Source: Nocardioides sp. URHA0020 (lineage in GTDB: Bacteria; Actinomycetota; Actinomycetes; Propionibacteriales; Nocardioidaceae). Taken from it: a stretch of 64,000 nt of DNA. The notes beneath the pieces are model-generated. The model made no database searches and was not told where the DNA came from. It worked only from the letters and a program-made list of their open reading frames with translations. The DNA lies in the NCBI RefSeq assembly GCF_000620705.1, contig NZ_KK211167.1, forward strand, positions 62,001-126,000, read 5' to 3'. Of the stretch, positions 27,517-35,384 are shown piece by piece (within the stretch, counting starts at the first letter, position 1; each line of letters begins with the position of its first letter). Both the position numbers and the translations under genes were made by a program.

Positions 27517-28449
27517 CTACGCGGCGGCTCGCAGGATCGAGCGCAGGCGAGCTGCCGTCCGGTCGGGGGCCAACAGGTCGGCCCACACGAAGCGGACCAT
27601 GCGGTAACCCGTCAGCTCCCGCATCTCGTCCTCGCGCCGCTTCTCGCGCAGCACGGCTTCCTCGATGGACTCCCCCGGCCTGCGAAGCCGGAGGTACTTC
27701 GCCTTCCCGTCGAACTCGCCCATAGTCGCCGCGTCGTGCCACACGAAGTCGGAGCGGCCGACGAGCCGACCGCTGGGCGCGCGGACCTCCCACTGGAGCT
27801 CCGGCCGGGGCAGGTTCATCCGGCGACACAGCAGGCGGAACAGCGTCTCGCCCACTGACTCTGAATCGCCGTCGATCAGGTCGAGCATGATGCGGTGGGT
27901 CAGGGTGCTCGGCCAGAACTCCATGGGCCGCACGAGCAGCTTCATCTCAGGCACGGAGGTCAGTCCGCGGTGCACGAAGTCGTCGCCCAGGACCACACCC
28001 GCCTCCACGCCGTGCAGGGCGGTGACGTCGAGCACCGTCCGACCGGGCGAGGTGAGCCAGTGCCCGTTGCGCCGGCTGATGTCTCCGACGAGGCAGCCTC
28101 CGGTGTGGTGCACCAGACCGGCGCTCTTGCGGCCGCCGCCGTCGAAGTGCGTCAGGTGGACGCGACTGAGGTCGAGCCCGTACGCCGGCCCGCCCCACAA
28201 CTGCGCAGCGCTCACGTGTGACAGGGCGACGCCGTCGTCGTACTGGAGCATCACAGCCTTGGCCAGCAGCAGCTGCTTCCCCTGGGCATCAAGGCTCCTC
28301 CACGTCGCTGCGAGGGCGTACGCGCCCTGCCGGATGCGCACGATGTGTCCCGCCTTCATCAGCTGGGACAAGTGGCTGTCGCGATAGCCGCAGCGAATGA
28401 CGTCGCGTCGCAGCAGCAGACCGTCGGGAGTGATCAGCTCGAGCACCAT
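27517..28449 (-). CDS. AbiEi-like N-terminus plus restriction-endonuclease-like C-terminus protein, paralog of 63081
   Basis: The 310-residue protein has an N-terminal winged-helix segment (DVIRCGYRDSHLSQLMKAGHIVRIRQGAYA-type, about 16-45) like the one that opens AbiEi-family antitoxins. A central domain follows (LSHVSAAQLWGGPAYGLDLSRVHLTH region). The C-terminus resembles DUF559/Vsr-like nucleases: SDFVWHDAATMGEFDGKAKYLR, then EKRREDEMRELTGYRMVRFVWADL, with a possible D...E-x-D-x-K active site. Start: ATG at 28449, chosen because TTGTCCACAGG lies exactly 51 nt upstream as in the paralog; a GTG at 28509 is an alternative. It sits between inverted repeats B and C. Function is unknown; an endonuclease linked to the repeats is inference. 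Confidence 0.75.
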   Translation of the reverse strand: MVLELITPDGLLLRRDVIRCGYRDSHLSQLMKAGHIVRIRQGAYALAATWRSLDAQGKQLLLAKAVMLQYDDGVALSHVSAAQLWGGPAYGLDLSRVHLTHFDGGGRKSAGLVHHTGGCLVGDISRRNGHWLTSPGRTVLDVTALHGVEAGVVLGDDFVHRGLTSVPEMKLLVRPMEFWPSTLTHRIMLDLIDGDSESVGETLFRLLCRRMNLPRPELQWEVRAPSGRLVGRSDFVWHDAATMGEFDGKAKYLRLRRPGESIEEAVLREKRREDEMRELTGYRMVRFVWADLLAPDRTAARLRSILRAAA

Positions 28450-28500
28450 GACCTGCTGATGCCCCCTCCGCCGCGACCCCCACCACGCGACCTCCTCACC

Positions 28501-28509
28501 TGTGGACAA
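28501..28509 (-). promoter_or_regulatory. TTGTCCACA box 51 nt before the nuclease-like gene
   Basis: On the minus strand TTGTCCACA (a match to the actinobacterial DnaA-box consensus) is followed by GG and lies 51 nt before the ATG at 28449. The same box, spacing and a shared ATCC-GGTTGTCCACAGG context occur before the paralog at 63081. It is a single box, so not an origin of replication. Confidence 0.6.
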
Positions 28510-28540
28510 CCACGGATTCCTCGGTTGTGCGGGACTTGGT

Positions 28541-28615
28541 CACCCGACGAAACTCGGGGTTCTTGGCCGAAACTTCGTGCGAGAACCCGGAGTTTCACCG
28601 GGTAGCCGGTGAAAC
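28541..28615 (-). repeat. Palindrome-plus-hairpin element, copy C
   Basis: The outer palindrome is at 28592-28615 (begins GTTTCACCGGG, ends GCCGGTGAAAC). The inner module has arms AACTCGGGGTTCT (28550-28562) and AGAACCCGGAGTT (28581-28593), pairing at 12 of 13 positions, with a CGAAACTTCG segment in the loop. It is in inverted orientation to copy B and lies upstream of the nuclease-like gene. Confidence 0.8.
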
Positions 28616-28718
28616 TGCTCCCGACGAGGCCGTTGCACTCAACGCGGTGACGAAGACCACGGGACGGGGAGACCAAAGTCGGGTGACCGGCTCCGGGGAG
28701 CCCGCCTAGCCTGGTCAG

Positions 28719-30200
28719 GTGAGCACCGAGACCCCCACCCAGCCGTCCCCGGCCGCATCCGACAAGCTCGACCGCGGAGTCCTCGTGATCGCCGGCGTGG
28801 TCGTGCTCGGCGCGATCATGTCGATCCTGGACATCACCATCGTCTCGGTCGCGCTGCAGACCTTCACGGAGGTCTTCGACGCCACCGCGGCTCAGGTCGC
28901 GTGGACGATGACCGGCTACACGCTGGCGCTGGCCGCGGTGATCCCGCTGACCGGCTGGGCGGCCGACCGGTTCGGCACGAAGCGGCTCTACCTGATCGCG
29001 ATCGTGCTCTTCGCCCTCGGCTCCGCGCTGTGCGCGCTCGCCACGTCGCTGCCAATGCTGGTCACCTTCCGGGTGCTCCAGGGTCTCGGCGGCGGCATGC
29101 TGATGCCGCTCGGCATGACGATCCTCACCCGGGCCGCGGGACCGGAGCGGATCGGCCGGGTGATGGCCGTGATGGGCATCCCGATGCTGCTCGGCCCGAT
29201 CTTCGGCCCGATCCTCGGCGGCTACCTGATCGACGTCGCGAGCTGGCACTGGATCTTCCTGATCAACGTCCCGATCGGCGTCGCCGCGCTCGTGTACGCC
29301 GCGATCGCGCTGCCGAAGGACCACGTCCACCCCTCGGAGAGCTTCGACTGGCTCGGCATGGTGCTGCTCTCGCCCGGGCTCGCGCTCTTCCTGTACGGCA
29401 TCTCGACGATCCCCGAGACCGGCACCTTCTTCGCCACCAAGGTCGTCGTGCCGGTGGTCATCGGGACCGTGCTGATCGTGGCCTTCGTGCCGTGGGCGCT
29501 CGCCCGGCGCAACATCCACCCGCTCATCGACCTGCGGCTCTTCCAGAACCGCAACATGACCGTCGCGGTGATCGCGATGTCGCTCTTCGCGATCTCGTTC
29601 TTCGGCGCCGGCCTGCTCTTCCCGCTCTACTTCCAGCAGGTCCGCGGCGAGGACGCGCTGCACGCCGGACTGCTGCTTGCACCCCAGGGCTTCGGCGCGA
29701 TGATCACGATGCCGATCGCCGGGATCCTGGCCGACCGGATGGGGCCCGGCAAGATCGTGATCGTCGGCATCACCGTGACCACGATCGGCCTGGCGATGTT
29801 CTCGACGCTGACCGACACGACGTCATACGGCTTCCTGATGCTGTCGCTCTTCGTGATGGGCCTCGGCATGGGCGGCACGATGATGCCGATCATGTCCTCG
29901 GCGCTGGCCACGCTCCGCGACCACACCATCGCCCGTGGCTCGACGCTGATGAACATCGTCCAGCAGGTCGCCGCCTCGATCGGCACCGCGGTCTTCACCG
30001 TGCTGCTCACCAACGGGCTCCTGGACAACGTCACCGCGGCCACGCCACCCGAGGAGGTCCCGGCGGCGACGGCCGAGGTGTTCGGCAACGTCTTCCTGGT
30101 CGGCGCAGCGCTGGTCGCCCTGGTGCTGATCCCCGCCTTCTTCCTGCCTCGCAAGAAGATCGAGCACCAGGTCGACCCGGCCGTGCTCATCGGCCACTGA
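28719..30200 (+). CDS. DHA2-type MFS drug efflux pump
   Basis: This 493-residue inner-membrane antiporter has about 14 hydrophobic helices. The loop 2-3 motif GWAADRFGTKRLYLI is at about residues 81-95 and motif C-like GGGMLMPLGMTILTRAAG near 124-141 is followed by MGIPMLLGPIFGPILGGYLID. These mark the EmrB/QacA family of proton-coupled multidrug exporters. The substrate cannot be predicted. The GTG start has TAGCCT 6 nt upstream. No regulator is adjacent; repeat C and the nuclease-like gene lie upstream and a DapB-like reductase is convergent downstream. Confidence 0.92.
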   Translation: MSTETPTQPSPAASDKLDRGVLVIAGVVVLGAIMSILDITIVSVALQTFTEVFDATAAQVAWTMTGYTLALAAVIPLTGWAADRFGTKRLYLIAIVLFALGSALCALATSLPMLVTFRVLQGLGGGMLMPLGMTILTRAAGPERIGRVMAVMGIPMLLGPIFGPILGGYLIDVASWHWIFLINVPIGVAALVYAAIALPKDHVHPSESFDWLGMVLLSPGLALFLYGISTIPETGTFFATKVVVPVVIGTVLIVAFVPWALARRNIHPLIDLRLFQNRNMTVAVIAMSLFAISFFGAGLLFPLYFQQVRGEDALHAGLLLAPQGFGAMITMPIAGILADRMGPGKIVIVGITVTTIGLAMFSTLTDTTSYGFLMLSLFVMGLGMGGTMMPIMSSALATLRDHTIARGSTLMNIVQQVAASIGTAVFTVLLTNGLLDNVTAATPPEEVPAATAEVFGNVFLVGAALVALVLIPAFFLPRKKIEHQVDPAVLIGH

Positions 30201-30216
30201 TCGCGCGACTCGCCGG

Positions 30217-31263
30217 TCAGCCGGCGGCCGCGACCCGTCCGGTCACCGGTGGCAGGTCCGCCAGGGTGACGATCCCGGGCTCGGCGGCCACGACGTACGG
30301 GACCGCGTTGGTGACCGGCATCGCGGTGTAGCTCATCCCGAGGTCCATGAATCCCTCGCTCCAGTCCTTCGGGGGCAGGCAGTGCAGGACGGTGCGCATG
30401 TTGGGCACCCCGAAGACCTGGATCACGTGGCCGTGCTGGAGCGGCTTCGGCGGCACCGTGTGCTCGCCCATGGTCCAGTTGAAGCCGACGCTGACGACGT
30501 TGCGGTCACCCACCCAGCCGCGGTGGTAGCCCATCACCCCGCCGACGGTCCCGGCCGGGATGGTCATGAACCCCAGGTCACTGTCGCCGGTCGCCGCGGT
30601 GAACTCGACGTCGAAGCTCATCCGGTCGAGCGTCACCCCGATCGCGTCGGCCATCATCGCGGCTGACTCCGCGAAGACCTCGCTCTCCCGCCGCACCGAC
30701 TCCGCCAGACCGGGCGTCTCCGGGTCGAGCGAGAACCCCATCGCCCGCTGGGTCTCCGCGCTCTCGTACGTCGAGCAGTCGACCGACTCGGTGATCCGGA
30801 GCTCGTCCACGCGCTCGCACGAGCCGCTGAGCACCATGGCGACCATGTTGGTCATGCCGGGGTGCGCCCCGCTGCCGAAGATCGAGGTGCGGCCGGTCTC
30901 GCACGCCTGCTCGATCCGCGCCCGGTCCTCGGGCGTCTGCTTGCCGCCGGTGATCCAGGCGGCCGACGTACAGACGTTGACGCCCGACCCGAGCAGCGCG
31001 CAGAGCTCGTCGACGCTCGGCCACAGCGGGTTGTAGCAGCACGCGTCGGCGCCGAGGGCCAGCAGCGCCTCGACGTCGTCGGTGGCCAGGATGCCGGTCG
31101 GGGCCGGCCACCCGCCGAGGTCCGCGGCGTCCTTGCCGACCTTGTCGGCACCGTGGGCGTAGACCCCGACGAGCTCCATGTCCGGGCGGCCGAGGATCGC
31201 GTGCAGGGAGCGGCGGCCGATGTTGCCGGTGGTCCACTGGATCACGCGGAGAGGTCTGTCCAT
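30217..31263 (-). CDS. DapB-like NAD(P)-dependent dehydrogenase
   Basis: The 348-residue protein has an N-terminal Rossmann fold (LRVIQWTTGNIGRRSLHAIL, residues 5-24) and the overall form of dihydrodipicolinate-reductase-like proteins that are not true DapB, such as 2,4-diaminopentanoate dehydrogenase and mycobacterial relatives. SGAHPGMTNMVA (about 130-141) and the late GFMTIPAGTVGGVMGYHRGW are conserved-looking. The promoter contains a perfect TAGAAC-N2-GTTCTA box overlapping the TAGTCT hexamer, matching the KstR operator of steroid catabolism. A role in sterol or other lipid degradation is therefore possible, but the substrate is not known. Confidence 0.78.
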   Translation of the reverse strand: MDRPLRVIQWTTGNIGRRSLHAILGRPDMELVGVYAHGADKVGKDAADLGGWPAPTGILATDDVEALLALGADACCYNPLWPSVDELCALLGSGVNVCTSAAWITGGKQTPEDRARIEQACETGRTSIFGSGAHPGMTNMVAMVLSGSCERVDELRITESVDCSTYESAETQRAMGFSLDPETPGLAESVRRESEVFAESAAMMADAIGVTLDRMSFDVEFTAATGDSDLGFMTIPAGTVGGVMGYHRGWVGDRNVVSVGFNWTMGEHTVPPKPLQHGHVIQVFGVPNMRTVLHCLPPKDWSEGFMDLGMSYTAMPVTNAVPYVVAAEPGIVTLADLPPVTGRVAAAG

Positions 31264-31273
31264 GGCCGCAGAC

Positions 31274-31287
31274 TAGAACCTGTTCTA
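31274..31287. promoter_or_regulatory. KstR-like operator over a leaderless promoter
   Basis: TAGAACCTGTTCTA is a 14-bp palindrome that fits the KstR pattern TnnAACnnGTTnnA. The minus-strand -10 hexamer TAGTCT (31275-31270) overlaps its end and lies 6 nt from the ATG at 31263, so a bound repressor would cover the promoter. Confidence 0.6.
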
Positions 31288-31316
31288 CTCCCGGTCCAGG
31301 GCCGGACGGGGATCCC

Positions 31317-31901
31317 TCAGTCGGTCCAGGCCCAGCTGGCGAGGACCGAGTCCGTCACCTTCGCGCGCTCGCTCCCCGCCAGGTCCGCGCTGAAGGAGAA
31401 CGTCACGACGAAGGTCTGGCCGTCGTTCGTCGGGTAGAACTGCTCGACGGCGTAGTCGGTCCCGTTCGTCGAGGCGGACGCCGACAGGTGCGCGGTCTCG
31501 CTCCCGGACACGTCGACGCGGTCCTGGACGACGATGTCCTCGAAGCTCCCCGCCGCCAGCTCGCGGCGGGCGAGGGTCTCCGCCTGCGCGGGCGTCAGGT
31601 CACCGGCCGGCGACAGGATGACGTTGACGTTGTCGGTGAACCCGTCGCGGTCGGCCGGATCCACCGCGAAGCTGTCCAGGTCGAAGCCGGAGGGGCTCCG
31701 CGACGGCTGCCGCCATCCCCGAGGTGCGTGGAAGACGTAACCGGTCCCGCTGATCTCCCGGCCCTGCGCGACGGGCGTCGGCGAGGGCGAGGTCGATCCC
31801 GTGGACGTGGACGTGGACGGCGCTGCCGTCGGCTCGTCGGACGAGCCCGAGCAGCCGGCGCACGCGAGCACGGCGGCCAGGGTGACGAGCGCGCGGATCA
31901 T
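31317..31901 (-). CDS. Putative lipoprotein
   Basis: This 194-residue exported protein has signal and lipobox MIRALVTLAAVLACAGC with Cys17 as the lipidation site. A Ser/Thr/Pro linker (about residues 18-45) is followed by a compact domain (GYVFHAPRGWRQPSRSPSG, NVNVILSPAGDLTPAQAETLARRE) resembling the PsbP/LpqN-like actinobacterial lipoproteins. Its function is unknown. The ATG overlaps the stop of the upstream glycerophosphotransferase gene by 4 bp (ATGA), so it is translationally coupled and probably linked to envelope biology. Confidence 0.82.
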   Translation of the reverse strand: MIRALVTLAAVLACAGCSGSSDEPTAAPSTSTSTGSTSPSPTPVAQGREISGTGYVFHAPRGWRQPSRSPSGFDLDSFAVDPADRDGFTDNVNVILSPAGDLTPAQAETLARRELAAGSFEDIVVQDRVDVSGSETAHLSASASTNGTDYAVEQFYPTNDGQTFVVTFSFSADLAGSERAKVTDSVLASWAWTD

Positions 31902-33037
31902 GCGGTGATCGCCTGGTCGAGCCCGGGGCCGCCCACGAGGCGGTCGCGGAGCGCGATCAGCTCGGCCACCGACTCCAGGAAGCGCGTGGTGCTCTCCCCG
32001 ACCTGGAGGTCGTCGAAGTAGTGGTGCCGCATGGCCGCCCGGGCCAGGTGGTGCTCGTCGTGCTCGAGGCGCGCGGCGACCAGCGCGGTGAGGTCGGCCA
32101 CCTCGAACTCGTCCAGCACGTCCGCGCACCGGCTGACCGGCACCTCCTGGCGGAGCCGCTCGGCGTCGTGGTGCCGGTCGGTGAGGAAGATCGGCTTGTC
32201 GGTGCGCAGGTAGAGCCAGTCCAGGCCGACGGAGGAGACGTCGGTGATGATCGCGTCGCAGTCCGGCATCACCGCGAGGATGTCGCCGGCCGTGACGGCG
32301 ACGTGACCGGCCTCGGGCTCCTCGACGTCGGCCGCCGTGACCAGCGCGAGGATCCGGGCGTGCGCGTCCCGGATGGCCTCGACCTGGCTCGTGGTGACCT
32401 TCGGGTGCGGCTTGTAGACCACCCGCACGTCGGGGACGTCGAGCACGGCCCGCACGATGTCGACGCCGAGGGTGTCCACCGAGGTGTAGTCGTTGTACTC
32501 CGCGTCGCCCTCCCAGGTGGGCGCGTAGAGCACGGTACGGCGCGCGCTCGGCTCGAGCAGCGCCGGCGGGCGCAGGTCGAGCTGGGGCCGCCCGGTGCGC
32601 ACCAGGCGGGACACGTCGAACTCGAGCAGTCCGGCCTCGTGCCGCTGCACGGCGGCCTCGCCGGCGACGAAGACGCGGTCGTACGCCTTGGCGTTGTTGC
32701 TCGCCATGCTCTGCTTGTCGCTCTCACCGTGGTTGATGTGGACGTGCAGCTTGCGCCCGTCCAGGAGCGACTGGAAGTTGAGCATCGAGTTGTTGCAGTA
32801 GAGGACGACCTTGGCGTCCGAGTGCGCGTACCGGTCGGTCAGCTCGGCGAAGCCCGGGACCAGCGTGATCGGCAGCCGGGTGCGTCCCGCGAGCAGCTCG
32901 GCGGTGTCCTCCTCGCGCGCGACGATCTCGACCGGATGCTGGTGGTCGAGCTGCTCCAGCACGGGCAGCCACTGGATCAGCTGGTAGCTGCGCGTGGGGT
33001 CGTCGGCGAAGTAGGCGAGGACATGAGCGTGGTTCAC
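31898..33037 (-). CDS. CDP-glycerol glycerophosphotransferase-like protein
   Basis: The 379-residue protein resembles the catalytic domain of TagB/TagF-type enzymes that move glycerol-phosphate or related units to wall teichoic-acid-like polymers. Family features are HINHGESDKQSMASNNAKAYDRVFV (His of the N-terminal active-site motif, about residues 99-115), TVLYAPTWEG (about 168-177), VVYKPHP (about 206-212) and DAIITDVSSVGLDWLYL (about 261-277). No membrane segment is present. TAGAGT lies 6 nt before the GTG at 33037. The donor and acceptor in this organism are not known. Confidence 0.85.
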   Translation of the reverse strand: MNHAHVLAYFADDPTRSYQLIQWLPVLEQLDHQHPVEIVAREEDTAELLAGRTRLPITLVPGFAELTDRYAHSDAKVVLYCNNSMLNFQSLLDGRKLHVHINHGESDKQSMASNNAKAYDRVFVAGEAAVQRHEAGLLEFDVSRLVRTGRPQLDLRPPALLEPSARRTVLYAPTWEGDAEYNDYTSVDTLGVDIVRAVLDVPDVRVVYKPHPKVTTSQVEAIRDAHARILALVTAADVEEPEAGHVAVTAGDILAVMPDCDAIITDVSSVGLDWLYLRTDKPIFLTDRHHDAERLRQEVPVSRCADVLDEFEVADLTALVAARLEHDEHHLARAAMRHHYFDDLQVGESTTRFLESVAELIALRDRLVGGPGLDQAITA

Positions 33038-33079
33038 CGACGCACTCTAGATCCCGGTTGTGTCATTCGTGCAACCGGC

Positions 33080-35182
33080 CTACGAGGTGGTGGCGAGCAC
33101 CAGCGGTCGCACCTCGGCGGCGCCCGCCGACCGGATTGCCCGGGCGGCCAGGGTGAGCGTCCAGCCGGTGCCGACCCGGTCGTCCACCAGCAGGATCCGG
33201 CTGCCCGCCGCGACCTCGGCCTGGAGGTCGAACCGGCGACCCACCGCCGCGATCCGCTGGGCGGAGTTGGCGGCACCCTGACCGGGGACCACGTCGGGGT
33301 CGACGATCGCGTAGCGGCCGACGACCGGGACGCCGAGGTAGCGCGACAGCCCGTCGGCCAGGTCGGCGGTGAGCGTCGGGTGGGTCTCGGACTCGACCAC
33401 GACGATGGCGTCGACGGGCGGTCGCCAGTCGCCGAGCACCTCCACCACGGCCTTGACCAGCGGCACCGGCACCGGGCCGTCGGGGGTGGCCGGGGCGAAG
33501 AGCTCGCGCAGCGCGTTGCCGTAGCCGAGGTCCGTGAGCCGGGCGACCGCACGCCCCTCGAGCGCGGCCTCCGCGATCTTGCCGCGCAGCTCGACCCCGA
33601 GGTTGGCCAGGGCGGTCGGCCACATCTTGCGCGGCTCGACGACGACACCGGGTCGCGACAGCCGCGCCTCCGCCTCCTCGACGGCGCCGGCCGAGATCTC
33701 GGCGGCGAGCGTGAGCCCGCCGCAGTTGTCGCAGCGTCCGCAGTCGGTGGCGCCCGGGTCGTCGAGCTGCTCGCGCAGGAACCTCATCCGGCATTCGTCG
33801 GTCGCGATGTAGTCGAGCATCGCGCGCTGCTCCCGCTCGCGGGCCTCGGTCACCCGGCGGTAGCGGTCCTCGTCGTAGGTCCACGGCTGCCCGGTGGACT
33901 CCCAGCCGCCGCGGACCCGGCGTACGGCGCCGTCGACGTCGAGCACCTTGAGCATCGTCTCGAGGCGGTTGCGGTTGAGCTCGACGTAGGTCTCCAGCGC
34001 GGCGGTGCTCAGCGTGCGGCCCTCCTCGCCGAGCACCTCCAGCGTCCGGCGGACCTGCTCCTCGCGGGGGAACGCCAGCGAGGCGAAGTAGGCCCAGATG
34101 TCGCGGTCCTCGATCGCGGGCAGCAGCACGACCGTGGCCTCGGCGGTGCCGCGGCCGGCACGACCGACCTGCTGGTAGTAGGCGACCGGCGACGGGGGCG
34201 CCCCGAGGTTGACCACGAACCCGAGTGTCGCGTCGAAGCCCATGCCCAGGGCGCTGGTCGCGATCAGCGCCTTGACCCGGCCGTGGACCAGGTCCTGCTC
34301 GAGGGCGTGCCGCTCGGTGGGCTCGGTCTGGCCGGAGTACGCCGCCACCTCGTGACCGCGCGAGCGCAGGTAGTCGGCCACCTCCTGGGTGGCGGCCACG
34401 GTCAGGCAGTAGACGATGCCGGACCCGGGCTGCTCGGCGAGGTGGTCGGCGAGCCACGCCAGCCGCTGCTCCGGCGTCGTGAGACGGACGACGCCCAGTC
34501 GCAGCGACTCCCGGTCGAGGGTGCCGCGCAGCACCAGCACGTCGCCGAGCGTGCCGGCGCTGCCGAGCTGCTCGGCCACGTCGTCGGTGACCCGGGCGTT
34601 GGCGGTGGCGGTCGTGGCGAGCACCGGGATGCCCTCGGGGAGGTCGCGGAGCAGCGTGCGGATGCGGCGGTAGTCGGGACGGAAGTCGTGGCCCCAGTCG
34701 GAGATGCAGTGCGCCTCGTCGACCACCAGCAGACCGCAGGTGGCCGCCAACCGCGGCAGCACCTCGTCGCGGAAGCCCGGGTTGTTGAGCCGCTCCGGGC
34801 TCACCAGCAGCACGTCGACCTCGCCGGCCCGGATGGCGTCCTGGATCGGCTGCCAGTCCTCCATGTTGGTGGAGTTGATGGTGACCGCGCGGATGCCGGC
34901 CCGCTCGGCGGCGGCGATCTGGTTGCGCATCAGGGCCAGCAGCGGCGAGACGATCACCGTGGGACCCGCGCCCTGGTCGCGCAGCAGCAGGGTCGCCACG
35001 AAGTAGACGGCCGACTTGCCCCAGCCGGTGCGCTGGACGACGAGTGCCCGGCGCCGGTCGACCGCGAGGGCCTCGATCGCCGCCCACTGGTCCTCGCGCA
35101 GCCGGGCGTCGTCGCTGCCGACCAGGGCTCGCAGGTGGGCCTCGGCGCTGGCGCGGGCGTCGGTGGTCGGCGCGGATGTCAT
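33080..35182 (-). CDS. RecQ-type DNA helicase fused to a phosphoribosyltransferase-like domain
   Basis: The 700-residue protein has RecQ helicase motifs: VQRTGWGKSAVYF (motif I, about 54-66), VDEAHCISDWGHDFRPDY (about 154-171), GMGFD and QQVGRAGRG (about 340-348). A four-cysteine zinc site (MRFL...CGRCDNCGG) lies near residues 470-490. The last 95 residues do not look like HRDC. They contain ILLVDDRVGTGWTLTLAARAI (about 661-681), the PRPP-binding motif of type I phosphoribosyltransferases (ComF-like). The ATG has TAGACA 6 nt upstream. The fusion suggests a link between DNA unwinding and nucleotide or ComF-type function; this is inference. Confidence 0.9.
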   Translation of the reverse strand: MTSAPTTDARASAEAHLRALVGSDDARLREDQWAAIEALAVDRRRALVVQRTGWGKSAVYFVATLLLRDQGAGPTVIVSPLLALMRNQIAAAERAGIRAVTINSTNMEDWQPIQDAIRAGEVDVLLVSPERLNNPGFRDEVLPRLAATCGLLVVDEAHCISDWGHDFRPDYRRIRTLLRDLPEGIPVLATTATANARVTDDVAEQLGSAGTLGDVLVLRGTLDRESLRLGVVRLTTPEQRLAWLADHLAEQPGSGIVYCLTVAATQEVADYLRSRGHEVAAYSGQTEPTERHALEQDLVHGRVKALIATSALGMGFDATLGFVVNLGAPPSPVAYYQQVGRAGRGTAEATVVLLPAIEDRDIWAYFASLAFPREEQVRRTLEVLGEEGRTLSTAALETYVELNRNRLETMLKVLDVDGAVRRVRGGWESTGQPWTYDEDRYRRVTEAREREQRAMLDYIATDECRMRFLREQLDDPGATDCGRCDNCGGLTLAAEISAGAVEEAEARLSRPGVVVEPRKMWPTALANLGVELRGKIAEAALEGRAVARLTDLGYGNALRELFAPATPDGPVPVPLVKAVVEVLGDWRPPVDAIVVVESETHPTLTADLADGLSRYLGVPVVGRYAIVDPDVVPGQGAANSAQRIAAVGRRFDLQAEVAAGSRILLVDDRVGTGWTLTLAARAIRSAGAAEVRPLVLATTS

Positions 35183-35308
35183 GGCTCGTGTCTACCAGCG
35201 AGCAGCGACACCGGCCGCGCCCCCTCCACAGGACCTCCACGAGAAATGTCCGGGGCGAGGTATCTGGCGCCCGGTGGCCGCCTCCTGACGACTGCCGGCG
35301 CGCAACAC

Positions 35309-35378
35309 GGGGTGCGTGCCAGTGCACACAGGTCGTGTGCCCCAGGACGTCCCATGGCGCGTGCTGGGGCACACGACC
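35309..35378 (-). repeat. Long three-arm hairpin element downstream of the LuxR gene
   Basis: A perfect 15-bp stem, GGTCGTGTGCCCCAG (35331-35345) with CTGGGGCACACGACC (35364-35378), encloses an 18-nt loop. A third degenerate arm lies at 35311-35330 (GTGCGTGCCAGTGCACAC). It begins 7 bp after the LuxR-gene stop, so it may end that transcript, though no T-tract follows. The layout (arm, complement, third arm) resembles copies A and D, but the sequence is different and there is no 24-bp palindrome. Confidence 0.65.
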
Positions 35379-35384
35379 GCCGCA

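Larger units (their letters stand above)
27438..28615. mobile_element. Repeat-bounded cassette carrying a nuclease-like gene
   Basis: Two copies of the palindrome-plus-hairpin element lie in inverted orientation at the ends of a 1,178-bp segment that holds one gene (27517-28449, minus). The outer 24-bp palindromes differ at one position when read in the same direction, and the inner modules are recognisably related. The structure resembles a transposon with long terminal inverted repeats. No target-site duplication was confirmed by eye and the encoded protein is not a known transposase. Confidence 0.55.

Noticed and set aside
28501..28509. DnaA box as part of a replication origin
   Set aside because: Only one full box is present at each site, with no cluster, AT-rich unwinding region or dnaA/dnaN genes.
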